This document shows positions 37,087 to 43,175 of a DNA stretch of 64,000 bases, piece by piece; position 1 is the first letter of the stretch; every line of letters begins with the position of its first letter. This DNA comes from Oceanimonas baumannii (GTDB lineage Bacteria; Pseudomonadota; Gammaproteobacteria; Enterobacterales; Aeromonadaceae), in the NCBI RefSeq assembly GCF_002245495.1, contig NZ_NQJF01000001.1, forward strand, positions 124,001 to 188,000, in the 5' to 3' direction. A program made the translations under genes and the position numbers. The notes beneath the pieces are model-generated. The model was given only the letters and a program-made list of their open reading frames with translations. It searched no databases and was not told the DNA's origin.

Positions 37087-38980
37087 CGTTCAGCTCTTTC
37101 GCGTTAAGAAAACGTTTGGGCTGACCCAGCATTTCCTGATAAATCACCGAATAAGCCAACACGTTCTGCACATACCCGCGGGTTTCACGATAGGGAATAT
37201 TTTCCACCCACACATCCACCGGCCGGCTGCCGCTGTTTGCCAGCCAGCGGTTTATGCGCCCTGGCCCCGCATTGTAGGCAGCAATGGCAGGAATCCGGTT
37301 TCCGTCGTAACGCACCAGCAACTCACTGAAATAGCTGGATCCCAGCTGCACGTTGATCCCCGGCACATACACATCACTGCTGCGACGGTAATCGCTGATA
37401 CCATGCTTGCGTGCCGTCTCTTTGGCGGTGGCCGGCATTAACTGCATCAGTCCCCCAGCCCCCACCGGCGAGCGGGCATCTTCATAAAAGGCACTTTCCT
37501 GGCGGGCAATGGCAAACAGAATGGGTTCATCCAGCTTCAGCGCTTTGGCCTGCTGGCGGAAAATATCCCGATAGACGATGGGAAAACGCAAATCGAGCTG
37601 ATCCCAGGCCTTGGCACGAATACTGGCAAGAATGGATTTATCGTGCCAGCCCCGTTCCAGCGCCAGCGCGCCCAGTGCCAGCTGTTCAGGCTCACTGACT
37701 TTACTCAGCAGGTGATACCACTCACTGCGTGCTGCCGACTTGTTACCCAATGCCAGCCATTCTTCCACCCGCGGTAACGCTGGCCAGGTGTTAACAGCCG
37801 AGCGCCACTCGGGAGCCGGTGGCGGAGCCTGACGGTTCAGTGAATAAGGCCGCTGACTTCGCTGTGCAGCCAGAAAACCATAGTAATCGCGCTCACCGGC
37901 GGCCTTGGCCCAGGCTTTATCGGCAGCCTGTTGCTGGCCGGTTTCCGCCAACGCCCGGCCACGCCAATATTGCCAGCGACTGGTGTTTTGCTCGTCTGCA
38001 GGCAGCCTGTCTATCCAGCCAATCAAATGTTCCCAGTCCTGCTCCCAGATGGCGAGCCGCGCCCGCAGCTCAAACAGCGCATCGCTGCCAACCTCAGGCA
38101 GGCGCTTATCAAGCCAGCGACGATACTCATGGGTGCGGTTAAACATCAGACGACGAGCCAGGCTGCGTTCTATTTCTGCCTGTTGGGCCGCGTTCAGCCC
38201 CGGGTGACGCTGAAAACGCGGGTACAGCTCCATGGTCAGGGAAGGATCCTGATTGGCCAGCCGGGTCAATGCCACCGCAATGGCATCACTGTGGTGTTTG
38301 CCGGTATCAAAACGCTCCCGCTCGGCAAGAATGGCCGGGTTACTATCCAGCGCCATCAGCAGCTCGCCATCAGGGCCGGCCGATTTACTCAGCAGGCCGG
38401 CAAGGTATTTAATCAGCCCGCTCTCACCATTTTCATAGGCCAGCAGCATACGCTGCCAGATGTGTTCATCGGTCTGACCGCCCTGGGCCTTCCAGGTTTC
38501 AAATAACGGATCACAGGCATTGGGCCGGGAACGGCCGTATTGCCACAGCTTTTCGGCCCCTTCCAGGGCGCCGGCCTTATCGCCGGTTGCCCATTTGGCC
38601 CGGTAATGAGCGCATTGCAGCTCGGTGCTGTTGGGCAGGCTGGGATAAAGCGAAAGAAATTCGCGCCAGCGTTGCTCCCGGGTCAGACGAAACAAATATT
38701 GCCGCTCCAGCCGGTCAGCCAGTTGCGAGTCAGGATAACGCTCCATAAAGTCCTGAACGTCTTTGGTGCTGATCGAACTCAACCGGCCGGCCAGATAACG
38801 ATAATCCAGATAAGGCACCAACGGATAGGAATCCAGCCGGGCTCTCAGTTCCCGGTATTGTTCGTTGTTGTCCTGCTTAAGGGCCTGCTCGGCCTGACGA
38901 TATTGCTCTCGAAGTGGCGAAGCCTGAGCCGTCAGCCCCAGACTCAATAATAAAATGCCGATTCCTGCCCGTTTGAACAC
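37076..38980 (-). CDS. slt: soluble lytic murein transglycosylase
   Basis: Slt70 is a periplasmic exo-lytic transglycosylase that releases anhydro-muropeptides. The 634 residues (645 in E. coli) carry a signal peptide (cleavage after TAQA, about residue 20), a long superhelical U/L domain, and a C-terminal SLT domain with catalytic E495 in RQESAFYEDARSP, GAGGLMQLMPATA, and AYNAGPGRINRWL. In E. coli trpR follows slt; here yeeZ, yciA and an EEP lipoprotein follow with overlaps, and I find no trpR. Confidence 0.96.
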   Translation of the reverse strand: MFKRAGIGILLLSLGLTAQASPLREQYRQAEQALKQDNNEQYRELRARLDSYPLVPYLDYRYLAGRLSSISTKDVQDFMERYPDSQLADRLERQYLFRLTREQRWREFLSLYPSLPNSTELQCAHYRAKWATGDKAGALEGAEKLWQYGRSRPNACDPLFETWKAQGGQTDEHIWQRMLLAYENGESGLIKYLAGLLSKSAGPDGELLMALDSNPAILAERERFDTGKHHSDAIAVALTRLANQDPSLTMELYPRFQRHPGLNAAQQAEIERSLARRLMFNRTHEYRRWLDKRLPEVGSDALFELRARLAIWEQDWEHLIGWIDRLPADEQNTSRWQYWRGRALAETGQQQAADKAWAKAAGERDYYGFLAAQRSQRPYSLNRQAPPPAPEWRSAVNTWPALPRVEEWLALGNKSAARSEWYHLLSKVSEPEQLALGALALERGWHDKSILASIRAKAWDQLDLRFPIVYRDIFRQQAKALKLDEPILFAIARQESAFYEDARSPVGAGGLMQLMPATAKETARKHGISDYRRSSDVYVPGINVQLGSSYFSELLVRYDGNRIPAIAAYNAGPGRINRWLANSGSRPVDVWVENIPYRETRGYVQNVLAYSVIYQEMLGQPKRFLNAKELNDVY

Positions 38981-39231
38981 GCTGCTTACTCCCGCGACGA
39001 TATGATGTCGCTATCGTAAGAAATGGCGGCGATGCTGCCAATGGGCTGGCCATAATTTCTTTTGATGAGCAAGACAGCTGGCGTCGTTTGATCCAGTTTC
39101 TCCGTCTGGCTCACACTTATTTCCCGGCCCCTGCTGATTGCGACGATTACTTGATCCAGCTCACGAAATCCTTTTATCAAGGGAGTAATCTGAAACCGTA
39201 AAGCAAAAGACAACAGCCAAGGGGGTCCTTT
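38981..39231. other. slt/raiA divergent gap with a coding-like frame
   Basis: No gene is called in this 251-base gap. A plus-strand frame is open from 38977 to a TAA at 39199-39201, and its second half reads like protein (DEQDSWRRLIQFLRLAHTYF, LIQLTKSFYQGSNLKP), but it has no ATG, GTG or TTG before codon 38 and its left end overlaps the slt start. The raiA ribosome-binding site (AAGGGGG) is at its right end. Confidence 0.35.
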
Positions 39232-39561
39232 ATGTCCATTGCCATTACCAGCCATGTTATTGACATCACTCCCGCCATTCGTGAACGGATTGAGAGTCGT
39301 TTTGAAAAGCTGAACCGTCGTCAGATTGCCTTAATCACCCCCCATGTGGTGATCCAGAAAGAAGGCCTGAACTATCAGGTAGAAGCCAGCGCCGGCCTGC
39401 CTGGCGAAACATTATTCGCTCAGGCCGAGGATGAAAACCTGTATGCCGCCATCAACGATCTGGGCCAGAAACTGGAACGGCAGCTGACCCGCTATGCAGA
39501 AAAACCGCTGGCCCAGCGCAGCCAGACTGCTCAGCCGGTAGCAGAGCAAGAAGAAGAATAA
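39232..39561 (+). CDS. raiA: ribosome-associated inhibitor A / short HPF-family protein
   Basis: A 109-residue ribosome hibernation protein of the YfiA (RaiA) type; it binds the 30S decoding region on starvation or cold and blocks translation. The fold's conserved parts are ITSHVIDITPAIRERI, LITPHVVIQKEG and YAAINDLGQKLERQL (about 71-85). The acidic C-terminal tail (VAEQEEE) is the feature that marks RaiA over HPF. raiA directly before pheL-pheA is also the E. coli order. A GC-rich hairpin follows at 39585-39605. Confidence 0.95.
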   Translation: MSIAITSHVIDITPAIRERIESRFEKLNRRQIALITPHVVIQKEGLNYQVEASAGLPGETLFAQAEDENLYAAINDLGQKLERQLTRYAEKPLAQRSQTAQPVAEQEEE

Positions 39562-39584
39562 ACACAGTACTTCGAGAGTATGCC

Positions 39585-39605
39585 AGCCGCGGTTTATCCG
39601 CGGCT
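39585..39605 (+). terminator. terminator-like hairpin after raiA
   Basis: AGCCGCGG-TTTAT-CCGCGGCT followed by AATCTCTTT, 23 bases past the raiA stop. Confidence 0.6.
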
Positions 39606-39746
39606 AATCTCTTTCCGCACAACCTGAACTTCCCGCTCTTCTTTTTTCCCGGCAGGAGATTTTGCCCGATATTTCGGGAAACCACTTGCCAGCAGCGCCG
39701 CTTTTCAGTATTTCTATAAGTTGCATCACTTAAGAGTCACATTTAT

Positions 39747-39791
39747 ATGCTTATTCAGCTGTTTTTCTTTCGCTTCTTTTTTGCATCCTGA
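39747..39791 (+). CDS. pheL: pheA operon leader peptide
   Basis: A 14-codon open frame, MLIQLFFFRFFFAS then TGA, in which six of the 14 residues are phenylalanine. It starts 154 bases before the pheA ATG and is followed by alternative RNA structures ending in a terminator, the classic attenuation layout; E. coli PheL (15 residues, seven Phe) occupies the same place. Ribosome stalling at the Phe codons when charged tRNA-Phe is scarce would allow pheA transcription. Confidence 0.9.
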   Translation: MLIQLFFFRFFFAS

Positions 39792-39865
39792 ACCGGGAGG
39801 CGGCTGTCTGGCGAAAAACAAGCGAAAGACGAATAGCAAAGCCTCCCACCAGGGAGGCTTTTTTT
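39767..39865 (+). promoter_or_regulatory. phenylalanine attenuator of pheA
   Basis: Mutually exclusive pairings are readable directly. Region 1 within the leader codons (39767-39784) pairs with 39811-39828 at 16 of 18 positions. GGGAGGC at 39795-39801, held in the loop of that helix, can pair with GCCTCCC at 39841-39847 as anti-terminator. The same GCCTCCC pairs with GGGAGGC at 39852-39858, extended to a 10-base stem AAAGCCTCCC/GGGAGGCTTT with loop ACCA and seven T residues (39859-39865), forming the terminator. A ribosome stalled on the Phe codons would block region 1 and favour the anti-terminator. Confidence 0.88.
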
Positions 39866-39900
39866 ATTGATACATGCTGGCGAGGAAGGACACCCTATTC

Positions 39901-41772
39901 ATGAATCTGGACGACATTAGAAACAACATCACCCGCCTGGACCAGGAACTGCTGAGCCTGTTGGCACAGCGCAAAACCCTGAGCCTGGATGTGGCCCGCT
40001 CCAAACTGGAAAACCCGCGCCCCATTCGCGATCAGGAACGGGAGCAGGCATTGCTGGTGGATCTGGTCAGTCAGGGTCGTCAGCTTGGCCTGGATGCGCA
40101 CTTTGTTACCCGCATTTTTCACACCATCATTGAGGACTCCGTACTGTCACAGCAAGCGCTGCTACAGGACTTGCTCAACCCCAGAGACAGCGTTCCCGCC
40201 ATCAGCGTGGCCTTTCTTGGCCTGAAAGGCTCTTATTCCAATATGGCGGCCCGGAAATACCTTTCCCGCTTTCAGGCACCACTGATTGAACACAATTGCG
40301 AGAGCTTTCAGCAGATTTTTGAAACCGTGGAATCCGGCCAGGCCCAGTACGGCATCCTGCCCATCGAAAACACCAGCTCCGGTGCCATCAATGATGTTTT
40401 TGACCTCATGCAGCATACCCGTCTGTCGATTGTCGGTGAGCTGACCCAGCCTATTGAACACTGCCTGCTGGTGGCCACCGATACCCGCGTAGAGCAAATC
40501 AAAACGCTCTATACCCATTCTCAGCCTTATCAGCAATGCTCTCAGTACCTGAGTCGTCTGGCCGATTTGGATGTGAAATTTTGCGCGGCGTCTTCTAATG
40601 CCATGGAGCAGGTCGCCAGACTAAGCCGCCCGGACGTAGCCGCACTGGGCAGCGCCGACGGAGGCGCGCTGCACGGGCTGGTTCCGTTGGTAGAAGGACT
40701 GGCCAACCAGAAACAAAACATGACCCGCTTTATTGTAGTGGCCCGCAAGCCCATTGAAGTGGCAGAGCAAATCCCGGCCAAAACCAGTTTTATTATGTCT
40801 ACCGGTCAGCAAAGTGGTGCTCTGGTGGAAGCCCTGCTGGTGCTGCGCAACCATGGCATCACCATGACCAGGCTGGAGTCACGTCCCATTATCGGCAATC
40901 CCTGGGAAGAAATGTTCTATGTGGATGTCGCTGCCAACGCCAACAGCGGCGATATGCAGAGCGCCATGAAAGAGCTGGGCAACATTACCCGCTTTATCAA
41001 GGTCATGGGCTGCTACCCCAGCGCAGAAGTGTCTCCCACTCGTATTCCTGCGCGGCTGCTGAACAAAACGCAGACCCCAAAGCAAAATGAGCCGGTACGC
41101 TACAGCCGTCACTATAAGGCCGATAACACCCGGGTACAGGTTGGCCCCTTCACCCTGGGAGGCGACGAGCCCTTGCTGATAGCCGAGCTGGAAAGCTGGC
41201 CCGGCTCGCAGCTGGATGAACTGGCCCGCAGCATTAAAGAGCAGGGCGGCCAGGTACTGGCACTGGACTGCTTTACCGACGTCGGCACGGAGCTGGGACT
41301 GGACAGACTGCAGCAATTGCACGCGACGGCCGAGCGATTCGATCTGGCGGCCATGACCCGGGTCACCAATGCTGAGCAGGTGCACAAAGCCGCCGAGCAG
41401 GTAGATTGGCTGCTGCTGGATGCCAAAGCGTCCTCCAATGATGAGCTGCTCAGTGCCGCCGGTCGTTGTACCCGCCCCTTGCTGCTGGAGCTGGCCGAAG
41501 AGCCGGAGCACAGCCTGAAAGTAGCCCAGCATATTTTGCAGCAGGGCAATCAGCAACTGGCCTTGCTGGACAGCCAGGCACTGCCTCTGTCCAGCCTGCT
41601 GGAGCTAAGCAGCCGGACACACCTGCCCTTGGTCAGCCGCTTAAGCGGGGACGCCACTACCCTGCCACGCCTGGGCGATGCCCTTCATGCTGCGGGCGTC
41701 AGTGGATTCTCCATCGCCGTCACCGACAGCAACCGGACACTGGAGCAATTGGCGCAAAGTCTTTACCGATAA
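39901..41772 (+). CDS. pheA: chorismate mutase/prephenate dehydratase with C-terminal DAHP-synthase-like domain
   Basis: The P-protein converts chorismate to prephenate and on to phenylpyruvate. Start ATG 39901, with AGGAAGGA at 39882-39889. Chorismate mutase helices are at about 1-90, prephenate dehydratase at about 101-285 (VAFLGLKGSYSNMAARKY; catalytic TRF at 275-277), and the Phe-binding ACT domain at about 296-385 with ESRP at 326-329. Total length is 623 residues against 386 in E. coli. The extra residues, about 411-621, follow type I-beta DAHP synthases from end to end: VGPFTLGG at 414-421, IAELES where the enzymes have IAGPCS, and HLPLVSRLSG at 574-583 where they have HLPxxVDPSH. The metal and substrate residues are replaced or deleted, so this part is probably a non-catalytic, perhaps regulatory domain. 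Controlled by pheL attenuation. Confidence 0.95.
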   Translation: MNLDDIRNNITRLDQELLSLLAQRKTLSLDVARSKLENPRPIRDQEREQALLVDLVSQGRQLGLDAHFVTRIFHTIIEDSVLSQQALLQDLLNPRDSVPAISVAFLGLKGSYSNMAARKYLSRFQAPLIEHNCESFQQIFETVESGQAQYGILPIENTSSGAINDVFDLMQHTRLSIVGELTQPIEHCLLVATDTRVEQIKTLYTHSQPYQQCSQYLSRLADLDVKFCAASSNAMEQVARLSRPDVAALGSADGGALHGLVPLVEGLANQKQNMTRFIVVARKPIEVAEQIPAKTSFIMSTGQQSGALVEALLVLRNHGITMTRLESRPIIGNPWEEMFYVDVAANANSGDMQSAMKELGNITRFIKVMGCYPSAEVSPTRIPARLLNKTQTPKQNEPVRYSRHYKADNTRVQVGPFTLGGDEPLLIAELESWPGSQLDELARSIKEQGGQVLALDCFTDVGTELGLDRLQQLHATAERFDLAAMTRVTNAEQVHKAAEQVDWLLLDAKASSNDELLSAAGRCTRPLLLELAEEPEHSLKVAQHILQQGNQQLALLDSQALPLSSLLELSSRTHLPLVSRLSGDATTLPRLGDALHAAGVSGFSIAVTDSNRTLEQLAQSLYR

Positions 41773-41794
41773 CAAAAAACGGACACCTGGCAGA

Positions 41795-41856
41795 CTAAAA
41801 AAAGTCCCGACATGATGGGGTTATCCGGAATGACCGGTGCCTGCCTGTCGGGACTT
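41795..41856 (-). terminator. terminator of tilS
   Basis: AAGTCCCGACA (41802-41812) and TGTCGGGACTT (41846-41856) form an 11-base stem around a 33-base loop that itself holds a CCGG-AATGA-CCGG hairpin. On the minus strand it is followed by TTTTTTTAG. Convergent pheA ends 29 bases away. Confidence 0.75.
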
Positions 41857-41864
41857 GCTGCATT

Positions 41865-43175
41865 TTACCGCTGATATTGTATTTGCCAGCCCGACTCGTC
41901 GGGACGGGCAAGGTAATCGTCGCAGATAAACACTCCCAGCGCCGCCACCAGCTTGTCTTCATGCATCAGCAGCGGCACCCGTGGACGTTGCCAGGGAGGG
42001 ATCCCATATTCCTGCCAGAGCTTCTTTAACGGACGCGAGCCACTGCGGCCCGCCGGGCAGGCGCGAAGACCGGTCACACCAAAGGCAATGTGCAGTTTTT
42101 CAGGCGCAATATCGGCCCGAACCGCCACCAGCTCTCTTCCCCAAGACAGACACAGGCGTCCGACGCCCAAATCCTGCCATTGCTCTGGCTGAAGTACAGG
42201 GACGGCCACCGGTTCATGTTCCAGTGCCGGGACATACAGATAACCCTGATAACGGCGCAGCGTTTTTTCGCCAATGTTAAGCACGGGATCGGCATCCTCA
42301 CGGGCCAGTGCCAGTTCTTGCCAGGCCACTGCCAGCTGACTGCGGCTGAGCAACATGCCCTGTTCGCTCAGCCAATAACGCAGAACGTTATTGCGCCGGG
42401 CGGTACTGAAGGTCTCGAGACCGGCAATGCTGAGTCCCTTCGCGGTATTCTGCAGCACCGACATGTCTTCTTCCGCCAGCGCCTGCGAAAGTTCCAGTTG
42501 CTCGGCACACAGCGCTGCGCTGCGGCTGGCTGTTCTGGAGAAAGCAGGCCACTGCTTTAGCAAGCGCGGGACTATCTCATTACGCAAAAAATTGCGGTCA
42601 AAGCGATTGTCGGCATTGGACGGATCTTCCACCCAGTTTAACGTCTGCTCAGCGGCAAAGGCCTCCAGCTCGTTCCGGGAATGCGCCAGCAACGGCCTGA
42701 TCTGTATCCCCTGCCCCAGCGCCCTGCACTCCGGCATGGCGGCCAATCCGGCAATACCGGCACCACGCTTAAGCGCCAGCAACAGGGTCTCCACCTGATC
42801 ATCCAGGTGATGGCCGGTCAGCAGAGCGGCACCCGCCGGCAATTCAGCCGCCAGTGCGGCATAACGGGCGTCACGCGCGGCAGCCTCCGTGCTGATACGC
42901 GCGCCGGTGGCTACCTTCACCGGCAAAATCCGGCAGGGAACACCCAGAGAGCCTGCCAGCCGCAAACAGTGTGCCGGCCAGGCATCGGCCGCTGCCTGCA
43001 GGCCATGATGCACGTGCAGGGCACAAAGTTTGCGATCCTGCTCAGCAGCCAGCCGTGCTGCCAGTACCAGCAGCACCGTGGAGTCTAGCCCGCCACTGAA
43101 GGCAATATATATCGGACCTTGTGGATAGTGATCATGCAGGCACCGGCACATGCGCTCATACAATGTCATACTCAC
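41865..43175 (-). CDS. tilS: tRNA(Ile)-lysidine synthase
   Basis: TilS converts cytidine 34 of the CAU-anticodon tRNA-Ile to lysidine, making it read AUA; essential. The 436 residues (432 in E. coli) have the PP-loop SGGLDST at 27-33, the family GHHLDDQVETLLLALKRGAG stretch, and NWVEDPSNADNRFDRNFLRN. The C-terminal two domains end in the GVFICDDYLARPDESG-type tail. The ATG overlaps the stop of the upstream diguanylate cyclase by four bases. A start two codons later is equally possible. Confidence 0.95.
   Translation of the reverse strand: MSMTLYERMCRCLHDHYPQGPIYIAFSGGLDSTVLLVLAARLAAEQDRKLCALHVHHGLQAAADAWPAHCLRLAGSLGVPCRILPVKVATGARISTEAAARDARYAALAAELPAGAALLTGHHLDDQVETLLLALKRGAGIAGLAAMPECRALGQGIQIRPLLAHSRNELEAFAAEQTLNWVEDPSNADNRFDRNFLRNEIVPRLLKQWPAFSRTASRSAALCAEQLELSQALAEEDMSVLQNTAKGLSIAGLETFSTARRNNVLRYWLSEQGMLLSRSQLAVAWQELALAREDADPVLNIGEKTLRRYQGYLYVPALEHEPVAVPVLQPEQWQDLGVGRLCLSWGRELVAVRADIAPEKLHIAFGVTGLRACPAGRSGSRPLKKLWQEYGIPPWQRPRVPLLMHEDKLVAALGVFICDDYLARPDESGWQIQYQR

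Noticed and set aside
38981-39255. An 89-codon minus-strand frame in the slt/raiA gap
   Set aside because: It overlaps the start of raiA on the opposite strand and has no ribosome-binding site or family resemblance.
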